This document shows positions 7,721 through 15,700 of a DNA stretch of 26,174 nucleotides, piece after piece (within the stretch, counting starts at the first letter, position 1; each line of letters opens with the position of its first letter). A model generated the notes under the pieces. The model saw nothing but the letters and a program-made list of their open reading frames with translations, made no database searches and was not told the DNA's origin. Both the position numbers and the translations under genes were made by a program. The DNA comes from HGM04593 sp045646965 (GTDB lineage: Bacteria > Bacteroidota > Bacteroidia > Bacteroidales > Bacteroidaceae), in NCBI GenBank assembly GCA_045646965.1, contig JAZRLR010000021.1:1-26174 (forward strand), given 5' to 3'.

Positions 7721-8989
7721 ATGGATATACAATTGGTATTAGCAAGTATAGCAGTCTTCCTTGTAATCATCCTTTTGTTGGTGATTATCCTGTTGGTGGC
7801 CAAGAAATATCTGCTTCCTTCGGGCAATGTAAAGGTTAAGATTAACGGCGAGAGTGAGGTTGAGGTTGCTGCCGGTGGTACTCTTTTGGGCACTATGGCC
7901 GAGAATGGCATTTTCTTGCCTTCGGCTTGTGGTGGTAAGGGTTCTTGCGGTCAGTGCAAGGTACAGGTTGTTGAGGGTGGTGGCGAGATTCTCCCCTCTG
8001 AAACAGGTCACTTCTCTCGCAAGGAGCAGCAGGCTCATTGGCGTTTGGGTTGCCAGGTTAAGGTTAAGAACGACCTCGCAATCAAGGTGCCCGAGTCGGT
8101 TATGGGTGTTAAAGAGTGGGAGTGCGAGGTTATCTCTAACAAGAACGTCGCTACATTTATCAAGGAGTTCATCGTGGCTCTGCCTCCCGGTGAGCATATG
8201 GACTTCGTTCCCGGTTCTTACGCACAGATTAAGATTCCTACATACGATATGACTTACGACAAGGATATCGACAAGAGCCTTATCGGTGAGGAGTATCTGC
8301 CTGCTTGGGAGAAATTCGGTTTGCTTGGTCTCAAGTGCAAGAACACCGAGGAGACTATCCGTGCCTATTCAATGGCCAACTATCCTGCCGAGGGTGACCG
8401 CATTATGCTCACCGTTCGTATCGCAACGCCTCCTTTCAAGGCCGACCGTTCAGGATTTATGGATGTTCCCTGTGGTATCGCATCTTCGTACATCTTTACT
8501 TTGAAGCCCGGTGACAAGGTAATTATGAGTGGTCCTTACGGAGACTTCCACCCCATCTTCGACTCAAAGAAAGAGATGATGTGGGTAGGTGGTGGTGCCG
8601 GTATGGCTCCTCTGCGTGCGCAGATTATGCATATGACAAAGACTTTGAAGACTACCGACCGTGTAATGACATATTTCTACGGTGCACGTGCCCTCAACGA
8701 GGTATTCTATCTCGAGGATTTCTTGCAGCTCGAGAAGGAGTTCCCCAACTTCACCTTCCACTTGGCGCTCGACCGTCCCGATCCCGCAGCCGACGCTGCA
8801 GGTGTGAAGTACACTCCGGGCTTTGTACACCAGGTAATCTACGAGACTTACCTCAAGAACCACGAGGCTCCCGAGGATATCGAGTACTATATGTGTGGCC
8901 CCGGCCCGATGTCAAAGGCTGTTGTAAATATGCTTGTTGATCTCGGTGTTGAGGAGAAATCAATTATGTACGATAACTTCGGCGCATAA
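7721..8989 (+). CDS. nqrF: Na+-translocating NADH:quinone reductase subunit F
   Basis: A 422-residue electron-entry subunit. An N-terminal membrane anchor (about residues 4-27) is followed by a plant-type 2Fe-2S ferredoxin domain with ligands C70, C76, C79 and C111, then a ferredoxin reductase-like module. The FAD-binding motif RAYSMAN is at 214-220, and the NADH-binding glycine motif GGGAGMAPLR is at 290-299. The protein ends in the conserved YDNFGA. NqrF oxidises NADH on the cytoplasmic side and passes electrons through FAD and 2Fe-2S to the membrane subunits. It is the last gene of the operon; a strong terminator follows 21 nt after its stop. Confidence 0.98.
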   Translation: MDIQLVLASIAVFLVIILLLVIILLVAKKYLLPSGNVKVKINGESEVEVAAGGTLLGTMAENGIFLPSACGGKGSCGQCKVQVVEGGGEILPSETGHFSRKEQQAHWRLGCQVKVKNDLAIKVPESVMGVKEWECEVISNKNVATFIKEFIVALPPGEHMDFVPGSYAQIKIPTYDMTYDKDIDKSLIGEEYLPAWEKFGLLGLKCKNTEETIRAYSMANYPAEGDRIMLTVRIATPPFKADRSGFMDVPCGIASSYIFTLKPGDKVIMSGPYGDFHPIFDSKKEMMWVGGGAGMAPLRAQIMHMTKTLKTTDRVMTYFYGARALNEVFYLEDFLQLEKEFPNFTFHLALDRPDPAADAAGVKYTPGFVHQVIYETYLKNHEAPEDIEYYMCGPGPMSKAVVNMLVDLGVEEKSIMYDNFGA

Positions 8990-9010
8990 TAGAGCATTCT
9001 ATGATAGAGG

Positions 9011-9046
9011 CACGGCCGCAGCTTGCTGCGGCCGTGTTTGCTTTTT
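9011..9046 (+). terminator. Rho-independent terminator of the nqr operon
   Basis: A perfect 11-bp GC-rich stem (CACGGCCGCAG at 9011-9021 with CTGCGGCCGTG at 9026-9036) with a 4-nt loop is followed by TTTGCTTTTT. It stands 21 nt after nqrF and shows that the ATG at 9001 is not the start of the next gene. Confidence 0.92.
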
Positions 9047-9070
9047 GTGCAGGTGCTGTGCTGTTTTATT

Positions 9071-9102
9071 TTTTGCAGAATGTGAAAGTTTGTTTATCTT
9101 CG
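9071..9102 (+). promoter_or_regulatory. Bacteroidota-type promoter of the glycosyltransferase gene
   Basis: TTTTG at 9071-9075 and TATCTTCG at 9095-9102 are separated by 19 nt, the spacing expected for the Bacteroidota -33/-7 pair. The -7 element has one C in place of T relative to TAnnTTTG. Transcription would start near 9109, giving a leader of about 12 nt before the ATG at 9121. Confidence 0.7.
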
Positions 9103-9120
9103 CGTGTGATATACAAACCT

Positions 9121-10029
9121 ATGCTGTCGATACTTATACCCACATATAACTATGTCTGTGTGCCGCTTGTGAGAGCTCTCTCGGAACAGGCGCAGAGGAT
9201 TGAGGGGCTCTGCTGCGAGATTATCGTGGCCGACGACGGCTCTACATCGCCTGCGGTGCTTGAGCAGAATCGTGTAATAAACGCTCTGCCTTATGCCCGA
9301 TATTGGGAGCTTGGCGCGAATGTGGGGCGCTCGGCTGTGCGTAACCGCCTTTTTGAGCAAAGTAAGGGGGCGTATCTGCTCTTTCTCGACTGCGACGGCG
9401 TGCCTGCTTGTGATACTTTTCTGCTCGAGTATGTAAGCTATGTGAAAAGGGGTGTAAGGGGCGTTGTGTGTGGCGGAATTGTGCATCCTGCTCAACTGCC
9501 CTCGCCCGATGTGTCGTTGCGTTGGCTCTATGAAAAGCGTGCCGAGAAAACTATGACGGCCGAGTGGCGTAACCGGAATACTTATACCAATTTCCGCTCG
9601 TTCAATTTTTTGATAGATCGCGAGAGCTTCGCGTCGGTGCTTTTTAATGAAAAGATAAGGCACTACGGATTCGAGGATAACCTCTTTGGGTGTAACCTCT
9701 TGCAGCGCGGTATTCCGCTGCTGCACATAGATAATCCTATGCTGAACGTTGATATAGAACCCAATGCGCTTTTTGTGAAGAAAAGCGAGGAGGCGATGCG
9801 CACCCTTGCGTTGCACTACGAGGCATTGGCTCCGCTGGTGCGTGTTTCGGGTGTGCTGGGCAAGCTCGAAAGGTGGCGCCTTGGGTGGCTTTTTTCACTG
9901 TTTTACAAGACATTACACCCTCTGGTGCTGCGTAATCTCTGTGGCGCGCATCCAAGTGTCACGCTCTTCAATCTATATAAGGCCGGGTATCTGCGCGAGC
10001 AACTGAAAAAACGCGGTAATATACTTTAA
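9121..10029 (+). CDS. Family 2 glycosyltransferase
   Basis: A 302-residue GT-A fold glycosyltransferase. The N-terminus MLSILIPTYNY is the classic GT2 start; DDGS at 38-41 binds the nucleotide; DCD at 90-92 is the metal-binding DxD; FEDN at 184-187 supplies the probable catalytic acidic residues. The remaining C-terminal region is amphipathic and may touch the membrane, but no clear transmembrane helix is seen. The frame is open back to 9001, but that part overlaps the nqr terminator and the promoter, so I start at 9121. The gene stands alone between the nqr operon and the convergent pgeF, whose 3' end overlaps it by 4 nt. Donor and acceptor sugars cannot be inferred; it could serve a surface polysaccharide or glycolipid. 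Confidence 0.9.
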   Translation: MLSILIPTYNYVCVPLVRALSEQAQRIEGLCCEIIVADDGSTSPAVLEQNRVINALPYARYWELGANVGRSAVRNRLFEQSKGAYLLFLDCDGVPACDTFLLEYVSYVKRGVRGVVCGGIVHPAQLPSPDVSLRWLYEKRAEKTMTAEWRNRNTYTNFRSFNFLIDRESFASVLFNEKIRHYGFEDNLFGCNLLQRGIPLLHIDNPMLNVDIEPNALFVKKSEEAMRTLALHYEALAPLVRVSGVLGKLERWRLGWLFSLFYKTLHPLVLRNLCGAHPSVTLFNLYKAGYLREQLKKRGNIL

Positions 10030-10790
10030 ACAAGCATAATACCATTGAATATCCTGCCGGAGTTGATGCCAAGCCTGCGTGCCGAGAAAAACTCTTCGCA
10101 GTGCGTGCGTGTGCAGAGACCGCACACCTCTATATTCTCCTCGGCAAGCCCGCACTCTTTTAGTATGAGGCGGTTTGCTTCCCACAGGTCTATGTGCCAT
10201 TTCTCTTTGCGAGTGGCTATCTTTTCCATCTTGAATTCTGCTTCTTTAAACGCGGCGTAAACCTCGTCGCCCACTTCAAAGGCGTCGCAGCCGATAGAGG
10301 GGCCTATGACGGCTTTTATATTTGCGGCGTTGCAATTGAACCTGTTGAGCATCAGGGTGATGCACTCTTTAGCTATGCGGCTCACGGTACCACGCCATCC
10401 AGCGTGCACAGCTGCAATTACGCCTGCGCTCTTGTCGTGCAGGAGTATGGGCACGCAGTCGGCAGTGGATACTCCTATGCAGGTGCGGGGTAGGGTGGTG
10501 ATAATTGCGTCAATGCCTTGTAACAGATTGCTTTGTGTTTCTTTGTCGGCGCTCATAAACTGCTCGTCAATCACTATCGAGGAGCATCCGTGTGTCTGCC
10601 GTGGCAGAATCAATCGGTTGTCCCCGATGCCGAGCTGCGCGCACAACTGTTCCCTGCATTGTGCAACGTGTTCTGCGCTGTCGCCGCAGTAGTGGGTTAT
10701 GTTAAAACCTGCGTAGTTACCGCCGCTCTCGCCGCGTTTTGTCGAGAAGGCCTTCACCCTCTCTCCCATATTGTATTCGAGAAATCTCAT
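10026..10790 (-). CDS. pgeF: PgeF/YfiH-family (multi-copper polyphenol oxidoreductase-like) protein
   Basis: A 254-residue protein of the YfiH/PgeF family, normal length. The metal-site residues are in their usual motifs: H67 in RQTHG, C112 in STADCVP and H129 in HAGWRGT. Also present are GPSIGCDAFEVG and, near the end, CTRTHCEEFFSARRLG. Members have been described as purine nucleoside phosphorylases/adenosine deaminases, and E. coli PgeF as an enzyme that removes wrongly incorporated L-serine from peptidoglycan precursors; which applies here is open. The gene converges on the glycosyltransferase with a 4-nt overlap of the stop regions and diverges from metY. No signal peptide is present, consistent with a cytoplasmic enzyme. 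Confidence 0.92.
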   Translation of the reverse strand: MRFLEYNMGERVKAFSTKRGESGGNYAGFNITHYCGDSAEHVAQCREQLCAQLGIGDNRLILPRQTHGCSSIVIDEQFMSADKETQSNLLQGIDAIITTLPRTCIGVSTADCVPILLHDKSAGVIAAVHAGWRGTVSRIAKECITLMLNRFNCNAANIKAVIGPSIGCDAFEVGDEVYAAFKEAEFKMEKIATRKEKWHIDLWEANRLILKECGLAEENIEVCGLCTRTHCEEFFSARRLGINSGRIFNGIMLV

Positions 10791-10815
10791 AATGCCGTGT
10801 CTGCTTTGTCGTGTG

Positions 10816-10846
10816 TAAAAGTAGTAAAAGAGGGTGTGGTAACAAA
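10816..10846 (-). promoter_or_regulatory. Probable promoter of pgeF
   Basis: On the minus strand TTTG (10846-10843) and TACTTTTA (10823-10816) are separated by exactly 19 nt. The -7 element differs from TAnnTTTG only in its last base. Transcription would begin about 20 nt before the pgeF start codon at 10790. Confidence 0.55.
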
Positions 10847-10904
10847 CTGCCGCGGCAGATTTTTGCGTTTCCTCTCTCTGTTTTGCCTAAAAAGGCGCGT
10901 ATAG

Positions 10905-10920
10905 TATGCGCTTGCGCATA
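10905..10920. repeat. Perfect inverted repeat in the pgeF-metY divergent region
   Basis: TATGCGC at 10905-10911 is mirrored by GCGCATA at 10914-10920 across a 2-nt spacer. It lies between the two divergent promoters, about 60 nt from each. It could be an operator for a dimeric regulator. A smaller repeat (GCC-TAAAAA-GGC, 10885-10896) lies beside it. No function is shown. Confidence 0.5.
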
Positions 10921-10948
10921 AATTTCAAAAAAGTATGGGAGTGAATAA

Positions 10949-10977
10949 TGTTTTTTCGTCGTTAAGTATTATCTTCG
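10949..10977 (+). promoter_or_regulatory. Probable promoter of metY
   Basis: TATCTTCG at 10970-10977 is identical to the -7 element assigned to the glycosyltransferase gene at 9095-9102. The -33 region is poor: only TGTT at 10949-10952 lies near the expected place, 17 nt upstream. The predicted start near 10984 leaves a leader of about 25 nt before the ATG at 11009, so there is no room for a SAM riboswitch. Confidence 0.55.
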
Positions 10978-11008
10978 CCACGTCAAACAGAATAAATCAA
11001 TTTTATAT

Positions 11009-12292
11009 ATGGATAAAAAATTAAACAAAGGAACAATCTGTGTTCAGGGAGGCTGGCAGCCCAAGAAGGGCGAGTCTCGCGTGCTCCCCATTTTCCAGAG
11101 TACCACGTTCAAGTATGAGACAAGCGAGCAGATGGCACGCCTCTTCGACCTCGAGGATTCGGGATATTTCTATTCACGTCTGCAGAACCCCACAGTAGAT
11201 GCTGTAGGTGCCAAGATTGCGGCTCTCGAGGGTGGCGTGGGCGCTGTGCTCACATCGTCGGGCCAGGCTGCCAATTTCTATGCAATTCTCAACATCTGTC
11301 AGGCCGGTGACCATTTCGTGTCGGCCACAACTATCTATGGCGGTACATATAACCTCTTTGCCGTTACCTTGAAAAAGATGGGTATCGAGGTTACTTTTGT
11401 CGATGCCGACGCTCCCGCCGAGGAAATAGAGAAGGCTTTCCGCCCCAACACAAAGGCGCTCTTTGGCGAGACTATCTCGAACCCCGGCGCCAACGTTCTC
11501 GACCTTGAGAAATTTGCTACCATAGCACACAAGCAGGGCGTTCCCTTCATTGTAGATAATACCTTTGCAACTCCCATAAACTGTCGTCCCATAGAGTGGG
11601 GTGCCGACATCGTAACTCACTCTACCACAAAGTATATGGACGGTCACGCTGTGGCTGTGGGCGGTGCGGTTATCGACAGCGGTAACTTCGACTGGGAGGC
11701 TTATCACGATAAGTTTACCTGCCTCACCGAGCCCGATGACAGCTACCACGGCCTTGTGTATACAAAGAACTTCGGCAAGGCGGCTTACATAACAAAATTG
11801 GTGTCACAGGTGATGCGCGACCTCGGTGCTATGATGGCTCCGCAGAATGCTTTCCTGCTAAATCTCGGTCTCGAAACACTTCATTTGCGTATGCCCCGCC
11901 ACTGCGAGAATGCGCAGAAAGTGGCAGAGTTCCTCGCTGCGCATCCCAAGGTTAAGTGGGTGAATTACAGCGGTCTCAAAGATAATAAATACTATCCCCT
12001 TGCGCAAAAATATCTCCCCGAGGGCGGTTGCGGCGTAATGGCCTTTGCCGTTGAGGGTGACAAGGAGGATGCTATTCGCTTTATGGACAGCCTCAAGTTT
12101 ATTGCCATTGTTACCCACGTTGCCGATGCCCGCTCTTGTGTGCTGCATCCCGCAAGCCACACACACCGTCAGTTGAGCAACGAGCAGTTGCTCGAGGCCG
12201 GTATCGACCCCGACCTCATACGTCTGTCGGTCGGTATTGAGGATGCCGAGGATATTATCGCCGACCTGCAACAGGCCTTGGAAATGTTTTAA
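11009..12292 (+). CDS. metY: O-acetylhomoserine sulfhydrylase (Cys/Met metabolism PLP enzyme)
   Basis: A 427-residue fold-type I PLP enzyme of the cystathionine gamma-synthase-like family. Its length (about 430) and the segments TLKKMGIEVTFVD and IVDNTFATP match O-acetylhomoserine aminocarboxypropyltransferase rather than the shorter (about 380-400) cystathionine synthases and lyases. The cofactor lysine is K208 in HSTTKYMDGH; the substrate-binding SRLQNPT lies near residue 56, and the C-terminal SHTHRQLSNEQLLEAGI and IRLSVGIEDAEDI are family hallmarks. The expected reaction is O-acetylhomoserine plus sulfide to homocysteine and acetate, feeding methionine synthesis in the cytoplasm. A related methionine gamma-lyase role cannot be fully excluded. 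It is monocistronic, with its own promoter and terminator. Confidence 0.92.
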   Translation: MDKKLNKGTICVQGGWQPKKGESRVLPIFQSTTFKYETSEQMARLFDLEDSGYFYSRLQNPTVDAVGAKIAALEGGVGAVLTSSGQAANFYAILNICQAGDHFVSATTIYGGTYNLFAVTLKKMGIEVTFVDADAPAEEIEKAFRPNTKALFGETISNPGANVLDLEKFATIAHKQGVPFIVDNTFATPINCRPIEWGADIVTHSTTKYMDGHAVAVGGAVIDSGNFDWEAYHDKFTCLTEPDDSYHGLVYTKNFGKAAYITKLVSQVMRDLGAMMAPQNAFLLNLGLETLHLRMPRHCENAQKVAEFLAAHPKVKWVNYSGLKDNKYYPLAQKYLPEGGCGVMAFAVEGDKEDAIRFMDSLKFIAIVTHVADARSCVLHPASHTHRQLSNEQLLEAGIDPDLIRLSVGIEDAEDIIADLQQALEMF

Positions 12293-12328
12293 TTATGTAA
12301 TCGATTGAAATATAATTGATAATCTTGT

Positions 12329-12370
12329 GCGGCGCGAGTCTTCTTTTAAGGCTTGCGCCGCTCTTTTTTT
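12329..12370 (+). terminator. Rho-independent terminator of metY
   Basis: A 14-bp stem with two G-U pairs in RNA (GCGGCGCGAGTCTT at 12329-12342 with AAGGCTTGCGCCGC at 12348-12361) and a 5-nt loop is followed by TCTTTTTTT. It lies 36 nt after the metY stop. Confidence 0.9.
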
Positions 12371-12718
12371 AATGTGACAAGGGCTGCTTCTTGCGGCGTT
12401 GGTGCTTGCTTTTGCGTGTGAAACAGGGCGCTGTTGCTTTTTGGTTCTTTTTTGTCTCTTTTACTTTATTTCACAATTTTTCATTGTTTGTTTCGCATAT
12501 TTTAATTAATTTTGACCAATTTATAATAGCTGTGCCCGTTTGTGTGCGGGTGTGCCGAAATATCGATGCGTTATTTGTAAAAAAGATTTTAAACGTAGAA
12601 AGAGAAAATAATTTATTAATAACTTTCTGCAGTTGCTTTTTGAATGGTTTTATTACGCGCGCGCGTGTAGCGCGTGTATGGATTTTTCGAGAGTGGCTGT
12701 GGAGCAAAAAGAACCAAA
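12371..12718 (+). other. Noncoding region and long leader upstream of the M60 peptidase gene
   Basis: About 350 nt without a supported gene. The first half is pyrimidine-rich on the plus strand; the middle holds a promoter (see 12484-12514). The predicted leader of about 190 nt includes a small hairpin (CCCG 12535-12538 with CGGG 12547-12550) and an alternating purine-pyrimidine run, ACGCGCGCGCGTGTA, at 12655-12669. A plus-strand open frame continues upstream of the chosen M60 start through a GTG at 12674, but it lacks a signal peptide and does not look coding. Confidence 0.6.
12484..12514 (+). promoter_or_regulatory. Probable promoter of the M60 peptidase-peptide operon
   Basis: TAATTTTG at 12507-12514 is a perfect -7 element. 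Upstream, TTG at 12484-12486 lies 20 nt away and TTTG at 12487-12490 lies 16 nt away, either of which could serve as -33. A second partial -7 (TAACTTTC, 12620-12627) lacks a matching -33. If the first is used, the mRNA has a leader of about 200 nt, longer than any other in this window. Confidence 0.6.
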
Positions 12719-15700
12719 ATGAGAAAAAGAATTACTCGGTTACTGACGGTTGTGCTGCTCTTGCTGGTGGCCACCGCGGTAGATGCACAGCTGACCTCTC
12801 TCACGAGTGGTAAAGTGTATCACTTTTTGAATGTGGGCGATGCTACAAAGGCATTGTCTGCCTCTTCAATGAATGGTGTTGCAGCGGTTACCGCCGACAC
12901 AAACAGCAAGTCTCAACAGTGGTACGTTACCACAAGTGGCAGCTATTACCTGTTGCGTAATATGGCAACGGGACGTTACCTCACAGGTAACACCGCGTCT
13001 ACATCGTGGTATATGAGCGAAAGCAACGACGCTGCCGAAACCAAATTTTCGCTCCACACCTCGGGTGGCAGTTACAACACAATCCGCAGCTCGGCCCACA
13101 GCAACAACGGTTCGGCCTATATGCACCGCGACAATTCTAACAATATCGTGGGATGGTCAAACAATGCGGGCGACGTCAGCTCACACTGGACTATAAGCGA
13201 GGTTGCCTATTCTGCAGACGACCTTAACGCGGCTCTCAATGCGATGAACAACTATCTGCCCACCGACGAGCAGCTCGCGCAGTACTCTGCTGCTTTGAGC
13301 AGCATCTTCACCGATGCCGCTTGCACCACACTCAACAGCTCTTACGCATCTATGAGTGCTTCATCTCTTGCGGCCGACAGCTATTACAAGGCTTTGCCCG
13401 CAGGTTTGCAGTCTCTCGTAGACAAGTTGCGCACAGGCAGCTGGGAAGAGGCTAACGGCATTGCAGGCAAGCCCTCTTGGAACAGCGAGTATGCCAAGAA
13501 GTTCCGCGTGCAGATGTATGAGCCCTATAGCGTGCGTGGTGAGATTACCGGTTTCCTCGGAATCAACGCGCACAACAATATGGACAACCCCACAGGTATC
13601 TATGCCGACAATGGCGATGTAATGTATGTCATTGTGGACGGCGCCATAGAGGAGGGTGCAGAACTCTGGCTTGCACACATCACAGGTTGCGGTCAGCTCA
13701 ATCACTACAACAGCTCCAACTATGTGCAGCTTCAGGAGGGCTTGAACGTAATTCCTTACGTAGCCGACGGCTGTCAGTTGTGGGTGAACTATGTAGTTCA
13801 CACCTACGATGCAAGCAAAGAGGGCGCGGCGCGTTTCCGCAAGATTTCCGACTATGAGCCCGTGAAGATACACATCGTGGGCGGTCACATTAACGGTTTC
13901 TTCAATGCACAGGGTGATACACGCGCCGAGCTCGGTAGCGAGAACAACTTGTGGGGCGAGGTAGACAACGATGCCGACTGGGCCTACTACAAAGAGCGTG
14001 TAGCTCTCACATCTTCTGACTTCACCATCCTTGGTAACCGCATCACAATGCAGTTTAGCTATGGCGACGTAGTTCTCAACGATGGTACCACAGAGCACGG
14101 TATTGCCTACTGGCTCGACAACCTCAACGTGCCCGCTGTCGCTCGTAACAATAGCAGTTCTTATGCATCTTATGAGGGTATGAACCTCGATCCCGAGACC
14201 GGAAAAATCAATATTATGATGGAGGCTTGGGACAGAATTATGTATTCAGAGCTCGCAACTATGGGATTGCTCCGCAAGGAGGATATGAAGAAGATGAACG
14301 ACTTCTACCCCCGCTGGACAAAGGATGGCCAGAAAGCCGATATCTATGGCTATGGCACCGACGAGGGTTGGAACGAGTATCTCGAGTTCTGCGAGGGACG
14401 CAGCTATGGCGAATATTTCAACAACCACGGCGTTTCTCTTGGAGCACTCAATGGTTATATGTCGGGTGGCTGGCTCAACTGTAACTACAACTACAACACC
14501 CTCTACAGCATCGTTGGTAACATTGCGGTGGACGCAGGTTCAGCTTGGGGCCCCGGTCACGAGATTGGTCACCAGCACCAGATGCCCTTCACCCTCAATG
14601 GTCAGCAGGAGGTTACAAACAACCTCTTCTCGAATGTGGCTTTGTGGTATATGGGTTCCACCACTTCGCGTTACAACGGTAGCGAGGGCTCACTTGAGAG
14701 AGTTCTCACCGCTTTCAACAAAGAGGGTAGCAATGCCTACTCAAATAACATTTGGGCGCTTACACACTTGTGGTATCGCTTGTGGATGTACTACCACCTC
14801 GTAGGTGAGAACACAAACTTCTGGCCTCGTTTCTATGAACTTTGTCGTACACAGCCCATCCATAACGGTACAGCAATCGACGGCCCCACAGGTCTCTTGC
14901 GTCTCTACACACACGCTTGTGATGCTGCGGGTGAGGACCTCACAGAACTCTTCCGTGTTTACGGATACCTCTCTGTGATGAAAGATGTATATGTGGGCGA
15001 CTACACATCTGCAATATACAACCAGACACAGGAGCAGATTGATGCAGCCATTGCATCGGTTAAGGCAAAGAACTACCCCGAGAACCTCTCGATAATCTTA
15101 ATTTGCGACGACGACGAGAATAACCCCGGTCTTCAGCACAACGGCACTGACGCTCGTTCTATCTATGGCGAGACAACTCCCAACTCCGACACAGGTTGCT
15201 ATGTAGACTTCATCAACGAGACTGCGGCAAGCGGCGTGTGCGAGGCTACCGTGAGCGCCGACCGTGTGGTTACAATCAACGGTGGTACAGGATACAGCGG
15301 TTACCTTGTGCTCAACGAGAAGGGCGAGGTGCTCTCATTTAGCAATAAAAACACATTCGAGGTTTCTACAGCAGCTGCAGCGGCTCTTGCATCGGGTGAT
15401 GCGAAAATCGTTGCCGCCGACGTCAAGGGAGAGACAGTTGCCGCCGACGTTGAGATTCTTGAGATGAGCAGCACATTGCTCTCTGCGCTTCTCGACGAGG
15501 CACGCAAAGCCGCTACTTTCTTCGATGATACATATTCAAAACCCGGATTTGTGAAGGGTGTTTACGGCGCTGCCCTCAAAGAGGCTATCACAAAAGCCGA
15601 GGCCGCTCTCGAGGCAGGTACAGCTTTGCGTGCTACTACCGACATTCTCTATGCCGAGTACAACAAGGCTATGGCAGCATTTGCCGACGAGGAGGCAATT

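Noticed and set aside
9001..9120. N-terminal extension of the glycosyltransferase
   Set aside because: It overlaps the nqr terminator and the glycosyltransferase promoter; MLSILIPTYNY at 9121 is the family start.
10978..11008. SAM riboswitch before metY
   Set aside because: The predicted leader is only about 25 nt, too short to hold one, and no riboswitch-like helices are seen.
12674..12718. Upstream GTG start for the M60 protein
   Set aside because: It would add 15 residues before a good signal peptide; the ATG at 12719 begins MRKRITRLL directly.
13361..14098. Minus-strand open frame of 245 codons inside the M60 gene
   Set aside because: It is an antisense shadow of a strongly coding plus-strand frame, like the others at 19250-20269 and 20480-20986.
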